A DNA stretch of 64,000 bases, taken from NCBI RefSeq assembly GCF_024586455.1, contig NC_065921.1:46336574-46400573 (forward strand), read 5' to 3'. Source of the stretch: Bactrocera neohumeralis (lineage: Eukaryota > Arthropoda > Insecta > Diptera > Tephritidae). The position numbers and the translations under genes were made by a program. Shown here one piece after another: positions 45,861 through 57,242 of the stretch. Each line of letters starts with the position of its first letter. Positions within the stretch are counted from its first letter, which is position 1. The notes under the pieces were generated by a model. The model ran no database searches, had not been told where the DNA came from, and worked only from the letters and a program-made list of their open reading frames with translations.

Positions 45861-47388
45861 TTGTGCTTATCAATGGAGAGATGTCAGCTAATTAAACTCT
45901 TCTGCATAGAAATTCAAAAGCTGTGCTTGCTAATTACGTGGAAAAGGTTACAAAATCGAAAAGGAAGGGGAGGAAGCTGCGGTGTGCGCAAAATGCTTTT
46001 GAAGCGGCCGAAAGAGGGGCATTTTACCCTACTTATGCCAAAAATTCGATTGAATGATGTGGAAACGTTCATAAATTTCCACCGCATGGACCCCAACAGT
46101 TTCGATAAACTTCTTCACATATTGGACCCCAGTATGAGGAACACACCGAATAAAAGTGAGGAAGAAATAACACAAGCAGAAAGATTAGCTTTAACGCTCA
46201 GGTAAACATACATATATATTTCCAAATGCATATGTACATACATACATAAATGATTATTTCTTAGATATCTAGCAAGCGGCAATAGCATGAAATCGATCGG
46301 ATTTTATGGTTTCCGAATTGGTGCATCCACAACATCCAATATTATAAGGGAGACTTGTGAGCTCATATGGAAAAAATTGCAATTCGTTTTTCCTGCTCCT
46401 TCAGAAGAGGTTTGGGCAAATGTCGCTGACGATTTTTTTTGAAGTGGGGGTTTCCCAATTGCCTAGGAGCAATAGACGGGAAACATGTTGTTGTACAGGT
46501 ACGTATAATATTAACTTCGCTTAAATCTGTCTATAAACACATAAATATACCCTAGATTATCTTTTTACATGCCTACCTGTTAGCATATTTACCCACCTAT
46601 GTACATATATACATATTTACATTACTCACTATTCATCGTTTCTTATTTTTTCTTAAAACTTTACCATTTACATCAATTCAAGAAATCCGATATTAACGCT
46701 TACCAATTTTCAAGCGTTTCCGAACCACAATTCGCTGACATACAACTATAAACATACGCATAGTATAATTTTAATGGCAGTGGCTGATGCCAATTACAAA
46801 TTTATTATGGTGGACATAGGAGCATTGGGACATAACAGCGACGGCGGTGTATTTAAAAGTTGTAGGTTTGGGTACAAAATTTTGCATCATCCAGCAGATT
46901 TGAAAATTGGGGAGGGAAAACTGCTTCCCAACTCAAATGAAGTTGCTCCATTTGTTTTTCTAGCGGATGAGGCTTTTCCTTTGCGGAGAAACATTATGCG
47001 TCCATATCCAGGTCGGAATATCATGAATTTACCACAAGAAGAAGTTATTTTCAACAAGCATCTGTCTAGAGCGCGAAGAGTTGTTGAAAACGCATTTGGT
47101 ATTATGGCCAGTCGCTTTCGGATATTCCGGAAACCAATTATGGCAAGCAAGCAAACCGCAAGAAATATTGTGAAGGCCACCGCTTGCCTGCATATTTGGC
47201 TTCGTGAAAAATCAGCACCGGCTGATGTATGTGTACACCTACAAAACATACAACGCGAAGAGCAACCCATTTTGCAAAGTTTTCTGCAACCAGTGATGTC
47301 TTCTCACAGTAACCATGCATCTCAAGATGCTATTGCAGTAAGGAGAATGTATACAAATTATTTCAAAAACTTGCCAGAAAATATATGA
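45861..47388 (+). pseudogene. Harbinger transposase (DDE_Tnp_4), three exons, frameshifted
   Basis: Exon 1 ends at 46201 (intron 46202-46264, GT-AG), exon 2 runs to 46498, intron 2 is 46499-46682, and exon 3 runs to TGA at 47386-47388. Landmarks: EGHFTLLMPKIRLNDVETF; GFPNCLGAIDGKHVVVQ with the first catalytic Asp; KFIMVDIGALGHNSDGGVF with the second; and ARRVVENAFGIMASRFRIF with the catalytic Glu. One T is missing in the T-run before 46440, creating a stop, and a one-base shift near 46740 separates EPQFADI from the following Y-N-Y-K. All catalytic residues remain. The start codon is uncertain (46-60 codons before the first conserved block). Confidence 0.85.
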
Positions 47389-47451
47389 AAAGCATTTGAA
47401 TAAACACTTCCAAACTAAGTTAACTGTCTTTATTTTGGTGATTAGCAAAAA

Positions 47452-47500
47452 AAATACAAATACAAATACAAAAATTACAAATACAAAAATTACAAATACA
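47452..47500. repeat. Short tandem repeat, ACAAATACAAA-type
   Basis: Imperfect repeats of ACAAAAATTACAAAT in the intergenic space between the convergent transposase and MADF genes. Confidence 0.7.
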
Positions 47501-48357
47501 TTTTTTGAGCTTGAAATATTTTTTGCATTATTTCAGATTTCAGCTCAGATTTGACATTCTCTGGTAATTTTTCCATTTCTGATTGAAAATATAAATAGAA
47601 AGGTTCCTGTGGTGCACTTAAAATACCTGATGCTAAGGTATTCAGTTTTTGCAAGGCTGTTTGCATTTCGGTGTCAAAAGTTCCATATTTTGGCTTCTTG
47701 CGTTTAAATGTTGGGGTAGATAAAGATTCATCCATGGAGGAGCTTATGACTTCAGGATCTCCGGCCATTTCGTCAAAAAGTTCTTGCATGCCAGTGTAGT
47801 TTGTAGTTGTTGGTCTGTAAATATATTCATGAAATTTAATACCTACGCGTTTCTTACACAATTTACTTTGGACTTGGTCATGAAACTAACAACAAAACTT
47901 ACTCCTCATCTTCTACATATTTCCGTAAAAATTCCATTTTTGATAACAAAAAAGTATCCATCTGCTTTTGTACTCGTCTCGCGCTTCCACTTGGGACGTT
48001 ACTGCTGGCAAGCGCGTTTTTAAATTTAATTCGGGTTCGTTTCCACAGCACTTGCACTTCATCCTCTACATAATAAAATTAATCAACACATACTTATTAA
48101 AGAACTAAGTATTTAGTAAATATAGCGCATCTTACTTGGCAATTCAAGTGCGTCCGCCATTTCACCCCAAGCTATTTGCTTAAGCTTATTATTTTTGTAC
48201 TCTTTTTGGCTGAGATCATACAAGAAGGTGTACTTTTCCTTTTGCACTTCTGAAAAAAGATTTTTGAGCAACGCAAAATCTGAAAACGATTGACTTTAAT
48301 TAAATGCTTAATAAATTGTAATAAATTTTAATTACTTTGTCCAGCCGGCGAAGACAT
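47490..48357 (-). CDS. MADF-domain accessory protein of Harbinger, intact four-exon gene
   Basis: Exons (minus): 48357-48336, 48279-48136, 48065-47903, 47814-47490. All introns are GT-AG, their phases match, and the joined frame is 217 codons without a stop. It begins MSSPAGQNFALLKNLFSEVQ. The MADF region includes YTFLYDLSQKEYKNNKLKQI, AWGEMADALEL and VLWKRTRIKFKNAL. The C-terminal part (ELFDEMAGDPE..., ending KIFQAQKMYL) is the BESS-like/acidic tail region. In this superfamily the second protein binds the element ends and brings the transposase into the nucleus. In contrast to the neighbouring transposase I see no lesion, so it could still be expressed. The splice model is inferred from sequence only. 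Confidence 0.75.
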
Positions 48358-48679
48358 TGCGAACTTTTGATGAAAGTTGACAACAGCTGACAATGGTTTA
48401 CATGGTTGCCTACATGTAAATTTGTAGTTTTTATTCCAAATCGTACATCCAATTTGGCTGAAAATTACAAAAACATGAGTAATGGCAGTCCTGATCATCA
48501 AGTTGTCCGGACAGAAAATCAAAATCAAATTGATTCGAACAAAGAGAGTTCAGCACATTTTGGTTACGCTCTCACTGAGACAAAGTGGGAAAAGAACGTG
48601 TAAAATTTCCAACAAAAGTTGTCCGGACAAGAACGATGAATCCGACTTAATGGATATAACCTACTCAAGCTTTTTATCT

Positions 48680-51600
48680 TCTTCTTCTTAATTGGCGTAG
48701 ACACCGCTTACGCGATTATAGCCGAGTTAACAACAGCGCGCCAGTCGTTTCTCCTTTTCGCTACGTGGCGCCAATTGGATATTCCAAGCGTAGCCAGGTC
48801 CTTCTCCACTTGGTCCTTCCAACGGAGTGGAGGTCTTCCTCTTCCTCTGCTTCCCCCGGCGGGTACAGCGTCGAATACTTTCAGAGCTGGAGTGTTTTCG
48901 TCCATTCGGACAACATGACCTAGCCAGCGTAGCCGCTGTCTTTTAATTCGCTGAACTATGTCAATGTCGTCGTATATCTCGTACAGCTCATCGTTCCATC
49001 GAATGCGATATTCGCCGTGGCCAACGCGCAAAGGACCATAAATCTTTCGCAGAACTTTTCTCTCGAAAACTCGCAACGTCGACTCATCAGTTGTTGACAA
49101 CGTCCAAGCCTCTGCACCATATAGCAGGACGGGAATTATGAGCGACTTATAGAGTTTGGCTTTTGTTCGTCGAGAGAGGACTTTACTTTTCAATTGCCTA
49201 CTCAGTCCGAAGTAGCATCTGTTGGCAAGAGTTATCCTGCGTTGGATTTCTAGGCTGACATTGTTGGTGGTGTTTACGCTGGTTCCAAGATAGACGAAAT
49301 TATCTACGACTTCAAAGTTATGACTGTCAACAGTGACGTGAGTGCCAAGTCGCGAGTGCGACGACTGTTTGTTTGATGATAGGAGATATTTCGTCTTGCC
49401 CTCGTTCACTGCCAGACCCATTTTCTGTGCTTCCTTGTCCAGCCTGGAGAAAGCAGAACTAACGGCGCGGGTGTTGAGGCCGATGATATCAATATCGTCG
49501 GCATACGCCAGCAGCTTTACACTCTTATAGAAGATGGTACCTTCTCTGTTTAGTTCTGCGGCTCGAACTATTTTCTCCAAAAGCAGGTTGAAGAAGTCGC
49601 ACGATAGGGAGTCGCCTTGTCTGAAACCTCGTTTGGAATCGAACGACTCGGAGAGGTCTCTTCCCGAACCTGACGGAGCTTTTGGTGTTGCTCAACGTCA
49701 GTTTACACAGCCGTATTAGTTTTGCGGGGATACCAAATTCAGACATCGCGGCATAAAGGCAGCTCCTTTTCGAGCTGTCGAAAGCAGCTTTGAAATCGAC
49801 GAAGAGGTGGTGTGTGTCGATTCTCCTTTCACGGGTCTTTTCCAAGATTTGGCGCATGGTGAATATCTGGTCGGTTGTTGATTTTCCAGGTCTGAAGCCA
49901 CACTGATAAGGTCCAATCAGTTTGTTGACGGTAGGCTTTAATCTTTCACACAATACGCTCGATAGAACCTTATATGCGATGTTGAGGAGGCTAATCCCAC
50001 GGTAGTTGGCGCAGATTGTGGGGTCTCCTTTTTTATGGATTGGGCATAGCACACTTAAATTCCAATCGTTGGGCATGCTTTCGTCCGACCATATTTTACA
50101 AAGAAGCTGATGCATGCTCCTTATCAGTTCCTCGCCGCCGTGTTTGAATAGCTCGGCCGGCAATCCGTCGGCCCCTGCCGCTTTGTTGTTCTTCAGGCGG
50201 GCAATTGCTATTCGAACTTCTTCATGGTCGGGTAATGGAACGTCTGCTCCATCGTCATCGATTGGGGAATCGGGTTCTCCTTCTCCTGGTGTTGTGCGTT
50301 CACTGCCATTCAGCAGGCTGGAGAAGTGTTCCCTCCATATTTTAAGTATGCTCTGGGCATCAGTGACTAGATCACCTTTGGGGGTTCTACAAGAGTATGC
50401 TCCGGTCTTGAAACCTTCTGTAAGCCGCCGCATTTTTTCGAAGAATTTTCGAGCATTACCCCTGTCGGCCAGCTTATCAAGCTCTTCGTACTCACGCATT
50501 TCAGCCTCTTTCTTCTTCTGTCTACAAATCCGTCTCGCTTCCCTCTTCAACCCTCGGTATCAATCCCATCCCGCACGTGTAGTGGTCGATCGTAACGTTG
50601 CGAGGTAGGCAGCCTGTTTTCTCTCCGCTGCGGCGCGGCACTCCTCGTCGTACCAGTTGTTCTTTTGCACTTTCCGAAAACCAAGGGTTTCGGATGCAGC
50701 TGTACGTAAGGAGTTTGAAATGCCGTCCCACAGTTCCCTTATACCGAGTTGTTGATGAGTGCTCTCAGAGAGCAGGAGTGCAAGCCGAGTAGAAAATCGT
50801 TCGGCAGTCTGTTGTGATTGCAGCTTTTCGACGTGGAACCTTCCTTGTGTCTGTTGGCGTGCGTTTTTTGCTGCACAGAGGCGGGTGCGAATCTTGGCTG
50901 CAACAAGATAGTGGTCCGAGTCGATGTTAGGCCCTCGGAGCGCACGCACATCTAAAACACTGGAGACGTGTCTTCCGTCTATCACAACACGATCGATCTG
51001 GTTGGTAGTTTTTCGATCCGGAGACAGCCAGGTAGCTTGATGAATTTTTTTGTGCTGGAATCTAGTACTACAGATAACCATATTTCGGGCCCCGGCGAAG
51101 TCGATCAGCCTCAACCCATTTGGGGATGTTTCCTCGTGGAGGCTGAATTTACCGACCATAGTGCCAAAGATACCTTCTTTGCCCACCCTGGCGTTAAAGT
51201 CGCCAAGCACGATTTTGACATCGTGGCGGGGGCATCTCTCATAAGTGCGTTCCAAGCACTCATAAAAGGCATCTTTGGTCACATCGTCCTTCTCATCCGT
51301 CGGAGCGTGGGCGCAGATCAGCAATATGTTGAAGAACCTCGCTTTGATGCGGATTGTGGCTAGACGTTCATTTACCGGAGTGAATGATAGTACTCGGCGA
51401 CGGAGTCTCTCTCCCACCACGAATCCCACACCAAACTTGCGCTCCTTTATATGGCCACTGTAGTAAATGTCACAAGGACCTACTCGTCTTTGTCCTTGTC
51501 CCGTCCATCGCATTTCTTGGACGGCGGTGATGTCAGCCTTTATTTTCACGAGGACATCAACCAGCTGGGCAGCGGCACCTTCCCAATTAAGGGACCGGAC

Positions 51601-51949
51601 ATTCCAGGTGCATGCCCTTAAATCGTAGTCGTTATTTCGTTTGCCGTGGTCGTCATCAAAAGGGGGGTCTCTCATCCGAGGCTGGTTGTTACTGTTCATT
51701 GGGGTAGGCTTTTTACGTGGCGGGTCCCAAACCCAGCGTACAACCCTATGCAGGGGATGTTTCGCCTTCTCACTTTAGCTCACCTTCGAACGGATGTTCT
51801 TAGGCTAACCAGAGGATACTTGGTCAAAGACCGGAAGTCGTGAGCTGCTTGAGTCATATGTAAAAGAATCGTTTCTGGCCACTCCCAAGTGAATGGCGAT
51901 CAGAGAACTTTCCTCACTTGCGTGAACTTCTACACATGACCCCATCCTC
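48680..51949 (-). mobile_element. RTE-like LINE, copy 1, near full length
   Basis: Flanked by a 10-bp duplication CTTTTTATCT (48670-48679 and 51950-51959). The 3' end on the minus strand is (GAA)n rather than poly(A), which fits RTE-type elements. One long endonuclease-RT frame, broken at two places, spans 51699-48708. The 5' region carries CAAGTGAGGAAAGTTCTCTG, shared with copy 2. Confidence 0.9.
48708..51699 (-). pseudogene. RTE-like endonuclease/reverse transcriptase, copy 1
   Basis: The endonuclease part (51699-50560) has ACTWNVRSLNWEGAAAQLVD, TAVQEMRWTGQGQRRVG, IVLGDFNARVGKEG and DSDHYLVAAKIR. An in-frame TGA follows RAGWD (50560-50562), then the RT part (50550-49525) shows CPIHKKGDPTICANYRGISL and YQCGFRPGKSTTDQI. 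A one-base insertion near 49663 shifts into 49580-48708, which holds the catalytic AYADDIDIIG, LLYGAEAWTLS, RLRWLGHVVRMDENTPALKV and the typical C-terminal WRAVVNSAIIA. About 1,000 codons in all. Only two lesions are evident, so the copy is young. Confidence 0.85.
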
Positions 51950-51959
51950 CTTTTTATCT

Positions 51960-53256
51960 ATAATACATTAATAGAACTTCTATTTCAGACGTCGCTTTAC
52001 AAGCTTAGTCATTTGAATTGCTTCTCATAAGTACGTAGCTATTATCCTGATTGTCCGCTTTAATCTACGCTATTTTATCATTCGACAATCGTTTATCGTA
52101 TAATTTGCAATATAATATCAATGACTGTATGTGCTGTGTATGATGAATGATGTATGATAAATGATTATCGAATTGGACTCACTAATTCTGTAATACAGTG
52201 GCATTATTATTTCCTTTAAATTGTAAGACAATAAACTGAAAATGTTTGTGTTGTATTCACGTAGGTCATCCCCTGCATGGTTGTCTACACGAAATATCAA
52301 ACAAAACAACCAACACAAATTTGTATCACTTTCAGCATAAGGAGCTCATTTATTTTAAGTTATCCTAATCCAATAATTAGCATGACCTGAAGAAAAGTGT
52401 AAGTATTCCTTTAAATTTATCCCTCACCGCTCTTAAAAAAATCAACAGTAATCTGCTATTTATGATTTTCTAGCATACATACAATCTCCCTCTGAACCCC
52501 GACGAAATCAAGCGAAAGTTCAAAATGATACAAAATAAGTATTAGCCTTTGCGTATGAGTGACATTTTGAGAACACGCAAAAGAGGTCACACGCCTTGCT
52601 GAATATTTGTGAATATTTTAAAGTTTTCTCAATTTGGTTGGATTTGCTTTTAGTTATATTTGCATGTGACATAGATATACTATGATAATATATATCTAAT
52701 ATTTGCTATTTAGTTTACATAACTTTGCGATTTATCTCACTTGTAAGTAAATCTGTATGCAAATGTCTTCGAAATTTGTTTATGTTTTCGCAGCTAATTT
52801 GATTTTAAATTGCTTTCAATGCAAATATATGACAAAGGCGGAGGATAGTTATATAAAATACCGAAAAAAGTTGTATGTATTTGAAGTCTTAGTTGCCCGT
52901 TTACAAATGTCGCGCATACTGAGAGGATAATAGTAAAAGCATGTTATTTCATAATGGCAGTTGTTGAATTGATAAGAATATTTAAAAGTATGTTTTATAT
53001 TTTACAAACTCGATGACTAATTTAACCCTACGCAGTTGATGTTATATGCAAATAAGCTTTAAAGCATGTTCATCACAATCAGAAATCTCAAATTTATTGA
53101 GGAATGTTTAATTTCATTCAAAAGAACCTTCTTTCGCATTTATTTTTTTAAGATTTTCTTGGTCACGGCTACATCTCAGATGATTCTTGCGTTGAGTTCA
53201 ATTTTCGATTATTCGTTCGAGCTCTTTGACTGGTAGCTGGCGAATGACACGCGACC
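51960..53256. other. Non-coding interval
   Basis: AT-rich DNA between the LINE and the gypsy LTR. I see no gene, RNA or element end. Confidence 0.5.
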
Positions 53257-53360
53257 TTCGTAATTAATGCCGAACGATTCAAATTTTTATTTTTAAATCT
53301 TTTTTTTTGAACTTTACATTTCGGTTGGTTCTTAAGAACTAACTACATTTTTTAAAAACT

Positions 53361-56300
53361 TCTTCTTCTTCTTAATTGCCGTAGAAACCGCTTACGCGAT
53401 TATAGCCGAGTTAACAACAGCGCGCCAGTCGTTTCTTCTTTTCGCTACGTGGCGCCAATTGGATATTCCAAGCGAAGCCAGGTCCTTCTCCACTTGGTCC
53501 TTCCAACGGAGTGGAGGTCTTCCTCTTCCTCTGCTTCCCCCGGCGGGTACAGCGTCGAATACTTTCAGAGCTGGAGTGTTTTCGTCCATTCGAACAACAT
53601 GACCTAGCCAGCGTAGCCGTTGTCTTTTAATTCGCTGAACTATGTCGATGTCGTCGTATATCTCGTACAGCTCATCGTTCCATTGAATGCGGTATTCGCC
53701 GTGGCTAACGCGCAAAGGACCATAAATCTTTCGCAGAACTTTTCTCTCGAAAACTCGCAACGTCGACTCATCCGTTGTTGACATCGTCCAAGACTCTGCA
53801 CCATACAGCAGGACGGGAATTATGAGTGACTTATAGAGTTTGGGTTTTGTTTGTCGAGAGAGGACTTTGCCTACTCTGTCCGAAGTAGCATCTGTTGGCA
53901 AGAGTTATCCTGCGCTGGATTTCTAGGCTGACATTGTTGGTGGTGTTTACGCTGGTTCCAAGATAGACGAAATTATCTACGACTTCAAAGTTATGACTGT
54001 CAACAGTGACGTGAGTGCCAAGTCGCGAGTGCGACGACTGTTTGTTTGATGACAGGAGATATTTCGTCTTGCCCTCGTTCACTGCCAGACTCATTTTCTG
54101 TGCTTCCTTGTCCAGCCTGGAGAAAGCAGAACTAACGGCGCGGGTGTTGAGGCCTGATATCAATATCATCGGCATACGCCAGCAGCTGTACACTCTTATA
54201 GAAGATGGTACCTTTTCTATTTAGTTCTGCGGCTCGAACTATTTTCTCCAAAAGCAGGTTGACAAAGTCGAACGATAGGGAATCGCCTTGTCTGAAACCT
54301 CGTTTGGTATCGAACGGCTCGGAGAGGTCCTTCCCGATCCTGACGGAGCTTTTGGTGTTGCCAACGTCAGTTTACACAGCCGTATTAGTTTTGCGGGGAT
54401 ACCAAATTCAGACATCGCGGCATAAAGGCAGCTCCTTTTCGTGCTGTCGAAAGCAGCTTTGAAATCGACGAGGAGGTGGTGTGGTGGGTCTTTTCCAAGA
54501 TTTGGCGCATGGTGTATATCTGGTCGGTTGTTGATTTGCCAGGTCTAAAGCCACACTGATAAGGTCCAATCAGTTTGTTGACGGTGGGCTTTAATCTTTC
54601 ACACAATACGCTCGATAGAACCTTATATGCGATGTTGAGGAGGCTAATCCCACGGTAGTTGGCGCAGATTGTGGGGTCTCCTTTGTTATGGATTGAGCAA
54701 AGCACACTTAAATTCCAATCGTTGAGCATGCTTTCGTCCGACCATGTTTTACAAAGAAGCTGATGCATGCACCTTATCAGTTCTTCGCCGCCGTGTTTGA
54801 ATAGCTCGGCCGGCAAACCGTCGGCCCCTGCCGCTTTGTTGTTCTTCAGGCGGGCAATTGCTATTCGAACTTCTTCATGGTCGGGTAATGGAACGTCTGC
54901 TCCATCGTCATCGATTGGGGAATCGGGTTCTCCTTCTCCTGGTGTTGTGCGTTCACTGCCATTCAGCAGGCTGGAGAAGTGTTCCCTCCATATTTTAAGT
55001 ATGCTCTGGGCATCAGTGACTAGATCACCTTTGGGGGTTCTACAAGAGTATGCTCCGGTCTTGAAACCTTCTGTAAGCCGCCGCATTTTTTCGAAGAATT
55101 TTCGAGCATTACCCCTGTCGGCCAGCTTATCAAGCTCTTCGTACTCACGCATTTCAGCCTCTTTCTTCTTCTGTCTACAAATCCGTCTCGCTTCCTCTTC
55201 AACCCTCGGTATCAATCCCATCCCGCACGTGTAGTGGTCGATCGTAACGTTGCGAGGTAGGCAGCCTGTTTTCTCTCCGCTGCGACACGGCACTCCTCGT
55301 CGTACCAGCTGTTCTTTTGCACTTTCCGAAAACCAATGGTTTCGGTTGCAGCTGTACGTAAGGAGTTTGAAATGCCGTCCCACAGTTCCCTTATACCGAG
55401 TTGTTGACGAGTGCTCTCAGAGAGCAGGAGTGCAAGCCGAGTAGAAAATCGTTTGGCTGTCTGTTGTGATTGCAGCTTCTCGACGTGGAACCTTCCTTGT
55501 ATTTGGTGGCGCGCGTTTTTTGCTGCACAGAGGCGGGTGCGAATCTTAGCTGCAACAAGATAGTGGTCCGAGTCGATGTTAGGCCCTCGGAGCGCACGCA
55601 CATCTAAAACACTGGAGACGTGTCATCCGTCTATCACAACATGATCGATCTGGTTGGTAGTTTTTCGATCCGGAGACAGCCAGGTAGCTTGATGAATCTT
55701 CTTATGCTGGAATCTAGTACTACAGATAACCATATTTCGGGCCCCGGCGAAGTCAATCAGCCTCAACCCATTAGGGGATGTTTCCTCGTGGAGGCCGAAT
55801 TTATCGACCGTAGTGCCAAAGACACCTTCTTTGCCCACCCTGGCGTTAAAGTCGCCAAGCACGATTTTGACATCGTGGCGGGGGCAGCTCTCGTAAGTGC
55901 GCTCCAAGCGCTCATAGAAGGCATCTTTGATCACATCATCCTTCTCTTCCGTCGGGCCGTGGCCGCAAATCAGCGATATGTTGAAGAACCTCGCTTTGAT
56001 GCGGATTGTGGCTAGACGCTCATTCACCGGAGTGAATGATAGTACTCGGCGACGGAGTCTCTCTCCCACCACGAATCCAACACCAAATTTGCGCTGCTTT
56101 ATATGGCCACTGTAGTAAATGTCACAAGGACCTACTCGTGTCTGTCCTTGTCCCGTCCATCGCATTTCTTGGACGGCGGTGATGTCAGCCTTTATTTTCA
56201 CGAGGACATCAACCAGCTGGGCAGCGGCACCTTCCCAATTAAGGGACCGGACATTCCAGGTGCATGCCCTCAATTCGTAGTCCTTATTTCGTTTGCCATG

Positions 56301-56608
56301 GTCGTCGTCAAAAGGGGGGTCTCTCATCCGAGGCTGGTTATAGCTCTTCACTGGGGGTGTTTTTTACGTGGCGGGTCCCAAACCCAGCGCACAATCCTAT
56401 GTAGGGAATGTTTCGCCTTCTCACTTTAGCTCGCCTTCGAACGGATGTTCTTAGGCTACCCAGAGGATACTTGGTGAAAGACCGGAAGTAGTGAGCTGCT
56501 TGAGCCATGTGTAAAAGAATCGTTTCTGGCCATTCCCAAGTGAATGGCGATCAGAGAACTTTCCTCACTTGCGTGAACTTCTACACACGACTCCATCCTA
56601 CATCATCC
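53361..56608 (-). mobile_element. RTE-like LINE, copy 2, near full length
   Basis: Flanked by an 11-bp duplication TTTTAAAAACT (53350-53360 and 56609-56619), with a (GAA)n 3' tail, inserted in the LTR of the gypsy element. Closely related to copy 1 by eye. Confidence 0.9.
53392..56351 (-). pseudogene. RTE-like endonuclease/reverse transcriptase, copy 2
   Basis: Same domain order as copy 1. Endonuclease 56351-55623 then 55601-55212; RT 55383-54385; RT end and C-terminus 54193-53392. Lesions: an AGA-to-TGA stop in the DGRH motif (about 55624), the same TGA after RAGWD as copy 1 (55212-55214), a 23-bp deletion relative to copy 1 near 54484 in the region after ILEKT, a one-base loss near 54362, and a shift that removes the catalytic YADD region from the open frame near 54160-54190. 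NYRGISLLNIAYKVLSSVLC and YQCGFRPGKSTTDQI are well preserved. Confidence 0.85.
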
Positions 56609-56791
56609 TTTTAAAAACTACTTATATTTATATGGTTCTTAAATTTTCAAATGCAGACTCAGCACAACGTCAGTTGAACTCATTCATATGTTTGCACCAA
56701 AATTATTAAAATAAACAAAAACGGAAGTATCGAATTACTATTGCAGTGTTCAATAAATTTTGGTTTTTATATACAAAACAAAATTAATTAG

Positions 56792-57119
56792 CACTTTGAG
56801 CCCCGCGTGCCCACCCGTGGTCATTTTTTTTCTGTACCGGTGGACCGCATGCTGACGAAGGGTTGTGCTTTAGTTGACAAGCTGGTTTGTTTGTTTTTGC
56901 TTTATTGATTGTTTACTTAGTTTTATTGATTTTTTGCGATTGAGGTGACCTTGTGATATTTATTTTTGATAAACCAAATGCATTTTTGTTGTTTTTTTCA
57001 CCACCACCGGTGGTCACATTGTCTCATAATGAAAATCCACCAATGTCCACGGGTGGTCACATTGTCCCAAATCTTCAAAACATAAATGTCCACCGGTGGT
57101 ACACGCGGGGCTCAAAGTG
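56792..57119. mobile_element. MITE, 328 bp, piggyBac-like target
   Basis: Inverted ends CACTTTGAGCCCCGCGTG, flanked by TTAG on both sides (56788-56791 and 57120-57123). The interior has repeated palindromic CCACC(G/C)GGTGG motifs (near 56812, 56836, 57004, 57036, 57090). A 4-bp TTAR target and CAC/GTG ends suggest a piggyBac-mobilised MITE. No coding capacity. Confidence 0.8.
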
Positions 57120-57123
57120 TTAG

Positions 57124-57230
57124 GTTACAATGTTGCTGTGCAAGCAGACAATTGAATTTGTAAGTTCGAAAATCAATACATTTGCTATTTTGTAATAATA
57201 AAGAAATGTAAGTATTGTTATAAAAGTTAT
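57124..57230 (-). repeat. 3' LTR segment of the errantivirus-like element
   Basis: One of three pieces of the left LTR; the others are 56609-56787 and 53257-53360, separated by the MITE and the LINE. Contains AAATGTATTGATTTTCGAAC, shared with the right LTR at 62894-62920. Confidence 0.6.
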
Positions 57231-57242
57231 GATACTGCAAGC

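Larger units (their letters stand above)
45674..48647. mobile_element. PIF/Harbinger transposon
   Basis: A 2,974-bp element with inverted ends AG(C/T)CGGATTCATCG and an inner inverted GTCCGGACAACTTTT, flanked on both sides by TAA (45671-45673 and 48648-48650), the expected 3-bp TWA target. It carries a DDE transposase (plus) and a MADF-domain protein (minus) in convergent arrangement, the standard two-gene plan of this superfamily. It is inserted just beyond the 3' tail of the truncated RTE-like copy. Confidence 0.9.

Noticed and set aside
47452..47500. Possible CRISPR-like or satellite array
   Set aside because: A short imperfect A/T-rich tandem repeat in an insect transposon. No spacers and no regular unit.
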